Assembly: GCA_034638255.1 (NCBI GenBank)
Contig: JAWPGT010000035.1
Location: forward strand, 183,417 to 247,416
Source of the DNA: Coprinus comatus
Taxonomy: Eukaryota; Basidiomycota; Agaricomycetes; Agaricales; Agaricaceae
Length of the DNA stretch: 64,000 bases
Reading direction: 5' to 3'
Shown: one piece after another, positions 34,446 to 48,458 of the stretch
Position numbering within the stretch: position 1 is the stretch's first letter
How the letters are laid out: each line of letters opens with the position of its first letter
Program-made: the position numbers and the translations under genes
The notes under the pieces: generated by a model
The model's input: only the letters and a program-made list of their open reading frames with translations
The model's database searches: none
What the model was told of the DNA's origin: nothing

Positions 34446-35296
34446 ATTTTCAAGTTGGAGGGTAGAGACACCATCATATTCCAATCAAAAGTCAACATAA
34501 GTTGAGCAGTTATAGTTCTTTAACACGATCCTTGACGATGAAGAGTATTAGCACCAGATATACCATGATGTCATCCATGATTTCATGGTGGGTTTGCGGA
34601 ACCTCGCAAGAAGGGAAAAGTGCACACACGAAGGTTTTTTTGGGACATAGTCCAGCGTAATAATCTGATATGCTTGATCGAACACACTGAGCGTATGATT
34701 AGAATGATAACTAGGTTAAAAACACTGAGTAAATCGCGATTGACAATAATGATACATTGCAAATAGGGGTAATAAAAGATTCAAGTTAATATAAGTCCAA
34801 TCGGTGCTGGGATCAGTGTGAACATTGACGGTTGAGTATCAAGATTCAATATGCTTGACTCCTCCTGGACTGCCCTTGGTCCATTCCCATAACCGAGTTT
34901 AGACAATGTAGACATTCTAAATTTATAACCCCAAACCACATTTTGTACTTTATTCTCTTCAACTTCACTGTGTTGTGAAAAATCTTAGCTAGATTTTTTT
35001 CACAGGAGGTCACTTACACCATCATGTCTGGGAATGCCCTGTCTGGTTTCGACTTAACCTACTACCAAGTAGAATGATGAACAGTTCTTCTGGAACCCGG
35101 GTCAACGTCAACTACTTATAACCTGTGTAAGAACCCAACTATGAACTATGAATCAATGGTAAGCGCTTGGGTGCATTCCATCATGTGCTAACTCAGTTCG
35201 TGGGTACGGATTTAGATGGATTAAACACTACAAGTGTATGGTACTTAATGGAAAATCTTGTTCTCCCCCCCTCTTTAACTCGAGGTTGCGACCACC
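34446..35296. other. Intergenic, no gene seen
   Basis: About 850 bp with only very short frames. The right part should contain the promoter of the DUF6533 gene. A short frame at about 35024 (MSGNALSGFDLTYYQ) could be an upstream exon, but I could not connect it convincingly. Confidence 0.4.
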
Positions 35297-36861
35297 ATGA
35301 GGGGTACAACAGAAGACATTGTAACCAATGCTAAGCACCTGTACGTGGCATCCGAGCTAAGATTCACTGTAAAACTGAATATGTATCACAGGACGGCGCT
35401 GAAATACTTTAACGTCTCTGTCTTTGCCCTTCTTATATATGATCACAGTCGGTCCTACAACCTATCATGTCTACAGCTAAAGCGCTGATAGGATATATCC
35501 AGTGATCACCTTCGATGAAGAAGTGCGTCAAATATCTAGTATATTCCCCTAGATTTGTTAACCTCAGGTTGTTAGGTGGAACGTATCTGGAAGAGAAAGA
35601 TATCATGGCCAGCGTTGCTATTCCTGATGAACCGGTATCTCACCCCCCTTCAATTTGTCGTTGATACGGTTGGTGAGTAGGACCCTTGTACAATATATTT
35701 GGTCGAAGAACTAACAGAAAACCTTAACCAGCCTTTCATCTCCTGATTCCTCCAGGGGTAAGTGAAGATTTTGTTTTTCAGGTATTAACTTGCTTACCGT
35801 TTTGGAAACTACATAGCCGTGAGTTTTGATCCCAGTGGGCACCACCATGGTTGCTGAAAATTGGAATAACAGATGCATTCACATAGCCAATTTCGAAGGA
35901 ATCATGACTGTAATCCTGATTAGTAGTAAGTGGCAATGTCATCTAATTATACCACACAAACTAACCTTCCCTTATAGTTTGTGAAAGTAGGTGTTTAGTC
36001 GTTGCGTTAGACGATATCGTTGGCGTTGACTCTTTCTTTCAGTCATAATGATCCTTCGGGTGTTTGCATTGTATGGTCGAAGTCGGAGTGTCCTATGTTT
36101 CTTGGGACTCTTGTTGGTCGCTCAGGTAGCAATCTCCTTCTTAGGATTGACAAAGGGCTTCCGTGAGTGCTATGTCAAGTGATGAATAAAAGTGTGTATA
36201 AACGCATCCACTCTTAGCCGCTCGTCTACCCCCTGGTGCTATAGGTATGTTTACGGGGTCATGATATGACATGTGTCCACGTCAACACAAAGCTCAATGC
36301 AAATGCAGGCTGCATCCTTGTTGGAGACCATCCCTTATTTCGTATGTCAAGCACTTCATGAAATCAAGTGAACTGAGATATCACTAGCATCCCTTTGGGT
36401 GACTCCATTGGTCACAGGCTCCGCCATCTTTATTTTAACCGTTATCAAGACAAGAAAATACTACATAAAGCACACCCACTCGTCAGTCCTCCACATTTTG
36501 ATCTCGAATTAATTTGTTTATTATTCACAACAGACTATTACACATCTTTGCTCGAGACGGTACCCTCTACTACTTTGTCATACTTCTTGCCAATCTCTTC
36601 AATGTCATTACTTTCTATGTGAGCTTGATGGTTGTTCTTCAAAAATCCGCACACACTGAACTCCGAGTTTATTGCTAGGTTGCACCCGAGGACTTGAGAG
36701 CGCTTGGAGCATGCTTCAGCCATATAATAACCTCAATCATGATCAATCGACTCGTATTCAACATCCGGGAAGCTGGGGGTAGTAATCACTGGAATGCTCC
36801 TTGCCCCGGCCATATCAGCAACTTGAACTTCAGAAATGAAGTGGAATGGAGTGTAATGTAG
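35297..36861 (+). CDS. DUF6533-type integral membrane protein, many small exons
   Basis: No long open frame exists here, but splicing reveals the whole family pattern. Exon 35297-35447 gives LKYFNVSVFALLIYDH. A 20-base exon (35503-35522) plus 35576-35634 gives FDEEVERIWKRKISWPALLFLMN. Then come NFEGIMTVILIS (about 35880-35925), MILRVFALYGRSRSVLCFLGLLLVAQ (from about 36046) and LPPGAIGCILVGDHPLFPSLWVTPLVTGSAIFILTVIKTRKYY. These are followed by FARDGTLYYFVILLANLFNVITFYV and a final CFSHIITSIMINRLVFNIRE, stopping at 36859-36861. Several transmembrane helices are evident. These seven-helix-like proteins are abundant in Agaricomycetes and functionally unknown. The two exons between 35635 and 35880 are uncertain; no frameshift was needed. 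Confidence 0.75.
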
Positions 36862-39432
<2,571 letters not shown>

Positions 39433-39753
39433 AGTTTAGGAGTATTAAATAGTAATAAGTCTGTCATGGCGTAACATAGTGTAGTGATCAGTGTAATACA
39501 GGCAGACACATTCGAATGCCTGTCAAAAAAGTTTACATTAATTGTGGCTGTGACATCCCAGATACTCCTTCTATAGCAGTGACCGGTGCAACCTACTTTC
39601 AGGTCGCATCTTGAAAAGAGGCCACCTTCACCAACGAATAAACATATTGTCACGGTTGTGATGGGGCACCTTCGTGGGAACAGTCAGTGTCAGCCCTGTT
39701 CCATCATCCTTTATTTCCAGCTCATTTTCCACTACCATACTCCGAAGCTGAAA

Positions 39754-41424
39754 ATGTCCACCACAGATGGCAGTACCCCTTTCAGCTACCATAATCTGAC
39801 TCTACACTCTCGAGATGTCATAGGCATCACTCCCTCTGCTGCGCGGGAAGAGATCATGCAAAAGCGCCTAAGATTACAAGAGAAAATCAACATTTTGCGC
39901 ACAAAGCAAGCTCCTCTACTACAACATCTCAACGATATTCAATCATCAGCAAAGTCTCTCCCACCAGAAGTCCTTTCTCATATCTTCGAGCTATACTCAT
40001 ACGCGATGTACGGATGCTCAGAAATCCATGAATCGTGGGATAGCCGTTATATTCATTCCCCATTAAAACTTGCGGCGGTTTCTACTTACTGGCGTACCGT
40101 GGCTCTCTCAACTCCACAATTGTGGACGTCGCTAACTCTCTACCTCTGCTACGAGTGCAACCATACACATGGGAAAAGTCCAGATAAAATTGCATTCGCA
40201 CGTCATTTCTTCGAACTCGCTCAAGGCCATCCACTCTCCCTAACGTTTGACCTGGAAGACTCCCCGGACTTTCACTATACTCGTACCATTGATAATTACA
40301 ACAGCAAGATCGCGGACATCAGAGCTATTATATATTCTGTCGTCAAGGATTATGCAGCTCAGCTCGCCCGGTTGGAGTTGAAAGGGTTTGGTGGAACTCG
40401 GGGTGAGACCTCGTGGGCCATGTGGCTATCCCAGCTAACTCGTGATAAAAATCTCCGACAACTCAAGTCACTGGTCATATCAGATGCTCACTCTGCTTGG
40501 TGGTGGGATTGGGTTATTCCAGAATCACCTTCCCTACAACGCCTTTGTTTAAACACATCCTTACAACGCCCGATAACATTATCAAAGAAGACGATCACTT
40601 GCCTCCATCTTTACCGCGTCGCACCACCCGTGTGTCTTGAATTGTTGAATGAATGTCGAGACACTTTGATCGAATATATGCAAGGACGAGGTAGATTCCA
40701 GGCAGATATGGGATGGGAGCATACATTCGACCATCATTATACAATCACCTTACCCCATCTGCAAATCTTTCATTGGTCGCTTGTCACCTACAATCATGTA
40801 CGTCTGCTTTCGCATCATGACAGATATATACTTCATAACCTGGACATGCCATCTCTTCTGCGACTCTCCCTCGACATGTTCGACCCGGAACAGGAGATTA
40901 CCACTCTTCCAAATACATTCAGCCGAATTAACAAAACTTTGGATAATTTGGAGATTACTTCAAATCCCAGATCCTTTACAACGGGACTGGGTACATTACT
41001 TGGAATGGTTGATACGCGACGGTTGGTTCTCCGGTTGGACAGGAATAGAAATTCTAATGACGATGTCGTTTCAATATTTGAAACGTTGGCTAAGGACTTA
41101 TGTGTACCGATGTTGCAGGCCATAATCTTGAGGCTTACATCAAACCTGGTATCGGTTCGGCTGGACATGTCGCGGGCAGATGATGAAACATGCTCTGCCT
41201 TTCTCTCAATGTTAGAGAAGCGCGCAGCAAAGGATAAGTCCAAGGCCTTCAAGATTGATCTACGTTTGGATCGAGAAGTTGTCGAGGAGATTTGGGAGGA
41301 CGGGAATAAAAAGCGACTGAAGGATTTATTGGATACACCAAACACAGTTCAAGTGGTAAATTACATACCCGAGACAAACAGGAAGACTTTATGTTGTCGA
41401 ACAGTATTTTACCTACGACAGTGA
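39754..41424 (+). CDS. F-box protein with degenerate LRR-like C-terminus (556 aa)
   Basis: Intronless. I start at MSTTDGSTPFSYH (39754) because this ATG is also present in the inverted copy and the longer open extension to 39586 has no family similarity. The helical EEIMQKRLRLQEKINIL is followed by the F-box core SLPPEVLSHIFELY and the block KLAAVSTYWRTVALSTPQLW. Leucine-rich repeats with LHNLDMPSLLRLSL and LGMVDTRRLVL come next. Presumed SCF substrate receptor. Its 5' 740 bp form part of the inverted duplication. Confidence 0.85.
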   Translation: MSTTDGSTPFSYHNLTLHSRDVIGITPSAAREEIMQKRLRLQEKINILRTKQAPLLQHLNDIQSSAKSLPPEVLSHIFELYSYAMYGCSEIHESWDSRYIHSPLKLAAVSTYWRTVALSTPQLWTSLTLYLCYECNHTHGKSPDKIAFARHFFELAQGHPLSLTFDLEDSPDFHYTRTIDNYNSKIADIRAIIYSVVKDYAAQLARLELKGFGGTRGETSWAMWLSQLTRDKNLRQLKSLVISDAHSAWWWDWVIPESPSLQRLCLNTSLQRPITLSKKTITCLHLYRVAPPVCLELLNECRDTLIEYMQGRGRFQADMGWEHTFDHHYTITLPHLQIFHWSLVTYNHVRLLSHHDRYILHNLDMPSLLRLSLDMFDPEQEITTLPNTFSRINKTLDNLEITSNPRSFTTGLGTLLGMVDTRRLVLRLDRNRNSNDDVVSIFETLAKDLCVPMLQAIILRLTSNLVSVRLDMSRADDETCSAFLSMLEKRAAKDKSKAFKIDLRLDREVVEEIWEDGNKKRLKDLLDTPNTVQVVNYIPETNRKTLCCRTVFYLRQ

Positions 41425-41635
41425 TACATGTTGTAACCGTATCCCTCGTTCGAGTAGTTGTACGCAGTGATCCCCAGTCATTCACGAGAAAACCTTTTCT
41501 GGCCTAAGCTCGCCTAATCTGAGGGGGACATGAGCATTCTTGTGTACCCTACGTTTACGTAAAGGGCTTGTCTCTGTCTGGCTTCGACATGCGCAGAGAG
41601 GGGTAGGAGCCTGATCCTGGACTTGAGCAGCCCGG

Positions 41636-41915
41636 TAAGATAGGCGACCTACAGATTCGACCCCACCTTAGCATTCCCACACGCCAAAAGCGTGAGACAA
41701 ATCTCAAGAAAAATACATTTTATGTTGTCATATATGCTCATATGTTACGAAAAGTGCGCATATGACAACAGATCAGCACATAAATGGCCTCTGGCATAGG
41801 TGACTGGGGATGATAATTGTGGGGTGTACGAAATTTTATGATCCCTGAAAACACTGGTCACACAGTGTCACAGGGGGGTCGAATCTGTAGGTCGCCCAGA
41901 GGTCGCCTATCTTAT
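41636..41915. repeat. Inverted repeat pair between two F-box genes, about 280 bp
   Basis: taagataggcgacctacaga at 41636 is repeated as its reverse complement at 41873-41915, where an extra 11 bases (a second gcgacct unit) interrupt the arm. The interior is about 200 bp and contains catatg-rich short palindromes. It may be a small non-autonomous element. The right arm overlaps the open extension upstream of the next F-box gene, which is one reason to reject the earlier start there. Confidence 0.6.
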
Positions 41916-41945
41916 ATGTATATGGATCGTGACGAGTGTTACAAA

Positions 41946-43646
41946 ATGTCACGACCTTCATTTCAATTACAACACTCATATGCAATGGAAACCATCGAGG
42001 CATCTCAATCACCGGAATCTTTATCATCTATACGTGATAAAGCAGAACGTCTTCAGGAACAGATCAATGCCTTGCGAATGGAAGAGATCACCCTTTCCCA
42101 ACAGTTAAACGTCTTATCCCCTGCATATTCACTGCCATACGACATCCTTTCCCGAATATTTACTCATTATTATGATCTATCTCCCAGTAGGCATTGTGTC
42201 GAAAGGCACATTGATTACCACTGGAAAAAGAACAAAATTTGGAGTCGATATCTCTACGATTCGCCATTGAAACTTGGTGCAGTCTGCTCACGCTGGCGCC
42301 AGGTTGCTAACTCAATACCTCATCTATGGACTTCATTCAATATGGAATTCTGTAACTGTCTGGACACAATTAGAAGTGACGTAAAGATCTCATTTTTGCG
42401 TCGCTACTTCCAACGAGCTCAACATCTTCCTCTCACGCTTATTCTCAATTTCGGAGGTAGCTCAATATTCTATTGCGGAAATGACGACGAACATAATATC
42501 AAAATCAGTGTTATCAAGTATACTTTGGGTGTGATTCTTCGGGACCATGCAATGTATATAAGGAATTTGGAGATCTGGGGTGTCGTTGCGGGTCCATGGT
42601 TACCAGAGATAATTCAAAAGACAACTCTTGCGACACTTCAATCCATCAGGATAGCGCAGACTTACAATGACAACTGGTCAACAACACACAATAATCTCAT
42701 CCTCCCGCTTATACCAACATTGCAATACCTGTGTCTCAACGCCATTTCTCTACCAGGCGAAATATTTATATGCACAAATGCCGTCACTCGCATTCACCTT
42801 GCCAACCTCTCACCAGACAATGCTCTTGACTTACTCATTCAGTGCCACGAAACGGTCGTTGAATATGTGTATCGGCGTGGTCATAATACAGAAGTACGCA
42901 TACCTCTTGATTACCTAGTGGATTTTGTCATCGTTTTTCCGTGTCTTCAAACATTTCAGTGGGACTTTTCGTGCTACCACGAAAATGCAGAGGATTTTTC
43001 CCCATGCGACACACCCATCCTTCGTAACCTGGACATGCCGTCCTTATCCAATCTGCAGCTGTCATTCTCAGCTGCAGGAAATGACCTCCCCTCTTCACCA
43101 AACTCACTTACCAGACTGTCGCATACTTTGACCACTTTCCGCCTGTTTTCACCCCGAGCTGGATGGAAAGCAGTACTTGGATCGCTCGATACGCACCGAT
43201 TGGCACCTTTATTGTTTGAGGCAAATGAGTGGGTGGAGATGTTGAAAGCATTGGAAGAAGAATCTTCTGTTCCAAGCTTGACAGTATTAGACCTATGCGA
43301 TTTTTTGTCAGGAGTGAGTGTCGAGAATGATAGTGGTGAATATGAGGTGTGGGATGATAGTGATGAGGTGTGCACTGAGGTGTGCGATGAGTTGATTTCC
43401 ATGCTAAAATCTCGTACCAAATTCCGAACACTCAAAAACGAGGAAGAACCATTCATTATCCGACTCTCTGATACTGTTTTTGAGCAACATGCTTATATGA
43501 CACCTCAGCCTTGGAAGGACAAATGTAAAGAACAGATTAGGATTTTGATAGATGCCGGGCTAGTGAAAATGGTGGAACTTCCGCCTACAAGTGGTAGTAT
43601 TAGTGCTAAGCCGTGTAGTTGTGACTATTGGACATTCGATGATTAA
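41946..43646 (+). CDS. F-box protein with degenerate LRR-like C-terminus (about 566 aa)
   Basis: Intronless. The open frame extends back to 41817, but those codons lie in an inverted repeat. I choose ATG 41946 (MSRPSFQ); ATG 41985 is also possible. The coiled helix DKAERLQEQINALRMEEITL precedes the F-box core SLPYDILSRIFTHY and KLGAVCSRWRQVANSIPHLW. The repeat region contains LRNLDMPSLSNLQL. The C-terminal part has a Glu/Asp-rich loop (about 43320-43390) absent from the other copies. It is closest in layout to the gene at 6686-8323. Presumed SCF substrate receptor. Confidence 0.83.
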   Translation: MSRPSFQLQHSYAMETIEASQSPESLSSIRDKAERLQEQINALRMEEITLSQQLNVLSPAYSLPYDILSRIFTHYYDLSPSRHCVERHIDYHWKKNKIWSRYLYDSPLKLGAVCSRWRQVANSIPHLWTSFNMEFCNCLDTIRSDVKISFLRRYFQRAQHLPLTLILNFGGSSIFYCGNDDEHNIKISVIKYTLGVILRDHAMYIRNLEIWGVVAGPWLPEIIQKTTLATLQSIRIAQTYNDNWSTTHNNLILPLIPTLQYLCLNAISLPGEIFICTNAVTRIHLANLSPDNALDLLIQCHETVVEYVYRRGHNTEVRIPLDYLVDFVIVFPCLQTFQWDFSCYHENAEDFSPCDTPILRNLDMPSLSNLQLSFSAAGNDLPSSPNSLTRLSHTLTTFRLFSPRAGWKAVLGSLDTHRLAPLLFEANEWVEMLKALEEESSVPSLTVLDLCDFLSGVSVENDSGEYEVWDDSDEVCTEVCDELISMLKSRTKFRTLKNEEEPFIIRLSDTVFEQHAYMTPQPWKDKCKEQIRILIDAGLVKMVELPPTSGSISAKPCSCDYWTFDD

Positions 43647-44182
43647 TGTAATTATTTTCGTAAGCTCGTTATCTCAATTTGATTATGGGGAAGCGCCATA
43701 GTACTATAAACTACTACTACATTGTGTCGCTTGTTCATAAAATTCATATGCTACTCCTAAATTTCCAGAAATTTCGAGTATATGACTTATTCATTGTGTA
43801 TTTACCTACATTCCGACTAATTAATTTATTCTTCGTCGTGAAAACATATTTGTTACACGTTAGTATTTCCAAGACAGCGCACCTCTTCACCTACTTTAAC
43901 CTAGTGTTTTATTTTGAGACCCATCTGATGTCGAAATCTGATGGTCCTCTTCTCTTTTTTACCACCATTACTTTTACAGGTACGAGGCATCTTCGTCCAC
44001 GATGCCGCAAGTGACTCTATATCCGACCCAATCGATTCATCAGTTACTCCCATCCTACCTGTCCTCCAACTACAAGCATGGAATCCTTTGAAGCTATAGC
44101 AGCAAGAACTTCTAATAAGGAGGTTACTAATGAGTACCAGCGTTACTTCAATCACACGTGGTAACATTGAACATACGTCTTT
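43647..44182. other. Intergenic, no gene seen
   Basis: About 530 bp of AT-rich sequence between the F-box and BTB genes. The 111-codon frame at 43679-44014 is rich in Phe, Leu and Tyr, as expected of AT-rich non-coding DNA, and is not accepted. Confidence 0.5.
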
Positions 44183-44916
44183 ATGATCAATAGTGGCACT
44201 GTGGAACCAAAACACAATGAAAAGTTTTATAAAACCGATGACCGCATGTTAGTTTTTCAGGTGAGCATTCTTGAAATACCTAGCTCAAGCTGAGGGACAT
44301 CGTGATTCCTGATAACATATAAAAATAGGTTGAAAATGAGCTATTCAGAGTCCATCGTTCCATATTAACAGATATATCCCAAGATTTTGAAAAGAATGAT
44401 GAAATTCCAATCGTCCCCAAGGATGGTGTCACAGTCGCAGAGTTTGAGGCTTTGTTATCATATCGTTTAGTACCGTAAGTCTCCTCTAAGGAATGGACAC
44501 TTGAGATCAGTAGTTGAACGTAATCTAGTCGACATAAACCATTAGCAACTGAAGTACAACCGTACCTCGACCTTCTCAGCATTTCTAGGAGATACAAGTT
44601 GGACGACATCATTGAATACGCTCGTGCAGCCGCCAAGAAATATATCAATGATACACCTCGGGGACAACTGATAGTCATTGGCGATAAATACGAATTGGAT
44701 GAATGGCTTTTTGCTGGTTATGAAAAACTCATAACCTGCCGCTTAGATGAAATTAATGATGAAGAAGCGAAGAAGTTAGGACCGTATCGTATGTTAATGT
44801 TGATGAAGGGAAGGGAGCAGTATAAGGAAGATAGTCAGAAAAACACAATGTACCGACAACCAGTCCCTCTGAGTCCCGCCAAATATGTAAAGCGGAACTT
44901 TGGTATATGTTTGTGA
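44183..44916 (+). CDS. BTB/POZ domain protein (203 aa)
   Basis: Three exons (44183-44260, 44329-44474, 44529-44916) join to 204 codons. The N-terminal 60 residues show the fungal BTB pattern DDRMLVFQVENELFRVHRSILTDISQDF, followed by VPKDGVTVAEFEALLSY and then the helical PYLDLLSISRRYKLDDIIEYA. Small BTB proteins of this type are numerous in Agaricomycetes. BTB folds mediate dimerisation and can bind cullin-3 as ubiquitin-ligase adaptors, but this one has no extra domain to suggest a target. The C-terminal 15 residues after KNTMYRQ may instead be intron. Confidence 0.75.
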
Positions 44917-45578
44917 TACAACATTGCTACACTACTTGCTGAATGTGAATGACAAGGTTAACGTTGAAACGTTGAAGCTTCTTAGGTGACATGGAGATAC
45001 CGAGCAGATGAGATCAACCGAGATCTAAAAATAGAATATTCTTATCTCCGAAAAACTCATCAGACCAATTACGGATTGACACATTCAGCCGGGCGCCTTG
45101 TAATAGACTACAAGCGCTTCTCTTCCCAAGCACATTGTCATCGAATAAAACATCGCCTAGAGAACAACCTAGGACACCTACATAAACGAGTACGCTTGGT
45201 GCCCTAGAACCTCTCAGGCTTCATGTTCCTTGGCTTGTCTGTGTACATATCTAAAGTAAACGAACCCCTTAAATTTACCCCTGTATAGAACTCAAATAAA
45301 GGTTCTCAAGAACGCATGCAGCATATGATCCACGATGTGAGGCGCATGGTTGCGATTATGATATATGATGTTTGTTATTGATGGGAATTAGCAGAAGTGG
45401 TAAGGTTATTCACAGAATGGAGCAACCGTGGTATATTACCTCCGTTTATTTTAGTCACAGGTATTTATATCTGAAAGGTCCTTGAAGATTCTCATCCCTT
45501 TCATTCCCGCTTTCTCATCTTCCTTCCTCCCTGTTGTTGGAAGAGACCTTAAATTCGAAGCAAAGGCCTGTCACGACT
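44917..45578. other. Intergenic, no gene supported
   Basis: The 73-codon frame at 44986-45207 is charged and has no recognisable motif. The right part is the carboxypeptidase promoter, with a C/T-rich stretch at 45495-45535 just before the start, common in fungal promoters. Confidence 0.45.
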
Positions 45579-48186
45579 ATGGCAAAGGGTTTCTTAGTCT
45601 CGATTCTCTCAACTTTGGTGGCTGGTGTGGTCTTGTTTGGTAATTTTGGACATGTGGATGCTAAGCAAATGAGAAAGACGGAGTTGAGGGAAAGACAATT
45701 GGAGGCTGCTAAAAGATGGCAAGGTCTTCCTCGTCAAAATGTAAACCCTCATGACCCACCATCTACTGGTGTTAAGAATATTACATTTTCAAATCCAAGA
45801 GCATCTGGTAAGCTCCTGCTTCACTTCACACTCGACGATTGACTATTAAGATTTACTTATAAACTTATTTCTCAAAAATGATAGAATTCTATGTTGATGG
45901 AAAGACAATTCCTCAAGTCGATTTTGATGTAGGACCAAGTTGGGCAGGGTTATTACCTATTAGCTCGGATCCTAAAGAAGAACGTAAATTATTCTTCTGG
46001 TTTTTCCCTCCTGGACCACAAGGAAGTTTGGATGATTTGGTATTTTGGACAAATGGAGGTCCTGGATGTTCATCTTTGGAAGGATTGTTACAAGAAAATG
46101 GGGTACGTTTTTTTTCAACCACCATTTTCCCACGTCTTCTTCTACCCCTTTGACTTGGCGAGACATTTTAAAACTCGTCAAAGCTTCGATGTGATCGCCA
46201 TGATTCGCGTCAATATGGTTTAGGCTTTATTATTTCTGCTCTATCATTACTCCACCAGCCTCCAAATCCGATAGGCTCTTTCCATCGAGTCATTGAATTC
46301 ATGAACGTTTCACATTGACACTAACGTTCTTTTTCCAATGTACATAGCCGTTCCAGTGGGGTTGGGGACAAGCGAAACCTACACCAGGTGAATTTAGTTG
46401 GACAAATTTGTCAAGTGTTCTATGGGTAGAACAACCGGTTGGAACGGGGTATTCTCAAGGAAAACCTAATATTCGAGTACGTACGCCTTCTCTTCGTTAA
46501 TAAAAAAAAATACGATATTGTTATGAATCTGGGGCTCCTTTTCTTCGATACGAATGGCTCATTCAAGTTATTGCTTCTTTTTTCTGTTTAGGATGAAGAA
46601 GGGTTAGCGAATCAGTTAGTTGGATTTTTGCAACAATTTTTGGAGGTGTTCCAAGAAATGAAGGGAAAGAAGTTTTATTTGTCGGGTGAAAGTGTGAGTG
46701 TTTTTTTTTTCGTTCGGGAATCATATGAGTGTTGGTTTATTGATTATGGATGAAGTATGCTGGAGCTTATGTACCTTGTGAGTCTTTCTTTCACTATCAT
46801 GTTCTCAGCGAGGGTGTACATATAACCAACCCGTCCTTTTTTTAGACATTGCAAATCACATTTACGAACATCCTGGTGAATTGGATTTGGACTTGCAAGG
46901 AATTTGGATTGCCGACCGTATGTCTATTGTTAATATCCAAGTAGTGATAGGATTTGTTCTCAACAACTTTCGATTCAAATCGTAGCCTTGCTTTCGTGGG
47001 ACGTTGTTCAAGAACAAATCCCTGCAGTGGATTTCGTACACAAATACGAAGGTGTCTTTGCACTCAAGTATGTCTTTTTTTACACGCAAATTATTCGACT
47101 TTAGTTTACTGCTTAACAATGATATTTCAGTCAAACCGTCATGGCGGAGTTGGACGCCATCGCACTTCGTTGCGGTTATACAGGTTACGTTGAGAAACAT
47201 GTGACATATCCACCTAAAGGTCGTCTTCCACTTCCTGGAAAGTCAACCACGTTTGATAAAGGATGCGATGTTTGGGATATGATCTTTGAAGCGGCACTTA
47301 CTATCAATCCTGCATTCAACATCTACAGGATATTCGATACTTATCCCATTCTCTGGGATGTTCTTGGATTCCCGTAAGCTTTTCCTTTTGATTTGTTAAT
47401 GGGTTGATATTCATCTACGCTTTTGCAGAGGGTCATTCCCACAAATTCAACTGGAACCAATTTACTTTGATAGGGAGGACGTAAAGAAAATCCTTCATGT
47501 ACCAAACGATCCTTGGGTGGAATGTTCGGATATCGATGTCTTCCCAAACGGGGATAGGAGTGCACCCTCGGCATTGTCTGTTTTGCCGAATGTCATAGAG
47601 AAGAGTAAGAGGAGTGTTATTATCCATGGTTTGGCCGACTTTATTCTGATCGCAGAAGGGTGAGTGGTTTGTTCTTTTTTATTGTGGGGAAGTCCGTAGC
47701 TAACCGTCGGGGAAAATAGAATGAGGATTGTTATTCAAAAGTAAGTACAGCTTTTTGGCAGTGTTTTTTTTATTGTAATTAAGTTGCTAACCTTTGGTGC
47801 AGTATGACTTGTACGTGACTCTCTTTTTGTCAAATCAGTAAGTGAATTTAACACCGCAATTAGGGGATGGACAACAAGGATTCCAAACACCAATCGCTGA
47901 CGATAGCTTTATTGTCGACGGTGTTGGTGCGATGGGAACATCTCACACCGAGCGTGGGTTGACGTACTTGGAAGTGGTCCTCTCTGGTCACATGTGGGTA
48001 TCCGTTTTTATATTTCTTTCTTCATAACAATACTGAAGAATTGAATACAACAGGGTTCCGCAGTTCTCGCCTCGCGTAAGTTGGCTGTTTTTTTTGTTAT
48101 TCTGGAACAAGTTCTGATGAGTACGACGATAACAGGCTGCGTTCCAGTCCATGCAGTATTTGATGGGATTCAGGACCAATCCGTGA
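45579..48186 (+). CDS. Secreted serine carboxypeptidase, family S10 (519 aa)
   Basis: Fourteen exons join exactly to 520 codons: 45579-45807, 45885-46102, 46348-46476, 46592-46693, 46756-46777, 46846-46917, 46986-47067, 47131-47373, 47429-47659, 47720-47740, 47803-47810, 47864-47993, 48054-48075, 48136-48186. The N-terminal hydrophobic segment LVSILSTLVAGVVLFG looks like a signal peptide. Family motifs are WTNGGPGCSSLEG, WVEQPVGTGYSQG and the nucleophile in SGESYAGAYVPYIA (split by an intron after Ser). The catalytic Asp lies in IIHGLADFILIAEG and the His in SGHMVPQFSP. The enzyme removes C-terminal residues from peptides, probably in the vacuole or outside the cell. One exon is only 8 bases. 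No transmembrane tail, so not Kex1-like. Confidence 0.92.
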
Positions 48187-48458
48187 GAAGGTCCGAAGGA
48201 AGTAAATAGGTCATCAACAGGAAAGCCCCATACTCGGACAGTACGAGTCATATTTCCACAATAGTTCATAAAAAACAAGCGTTACTTGATTTACATTCCT
48301 CGTATATAAGATAAGATATTAGCCTTTTCCGGCCCCCCAAAATCCCCCATTTCCGAGTCTAATAGCACACACAAGCGTAAGCAGCCCTGGTGTCCGTGGG
48401 AAAATATATTTGTGTGATGTTCTTGGACAGCTTGGAAGGCTCTTGTACTCCATCCTCC

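Noticed and set aside
39586..39753. Upstream extension of the F-box ORF at 39586
   Set aside because: No homology to other family members and conserved only because the DNA is part of the inverted duplication.
41817..41945. Upstream extension of the F-box ORF as true N-terminus
   Set aside because: It is translated from an inverted repeat arm and has no family similarity; ATG 41946 or 41985 fits the paralogues.
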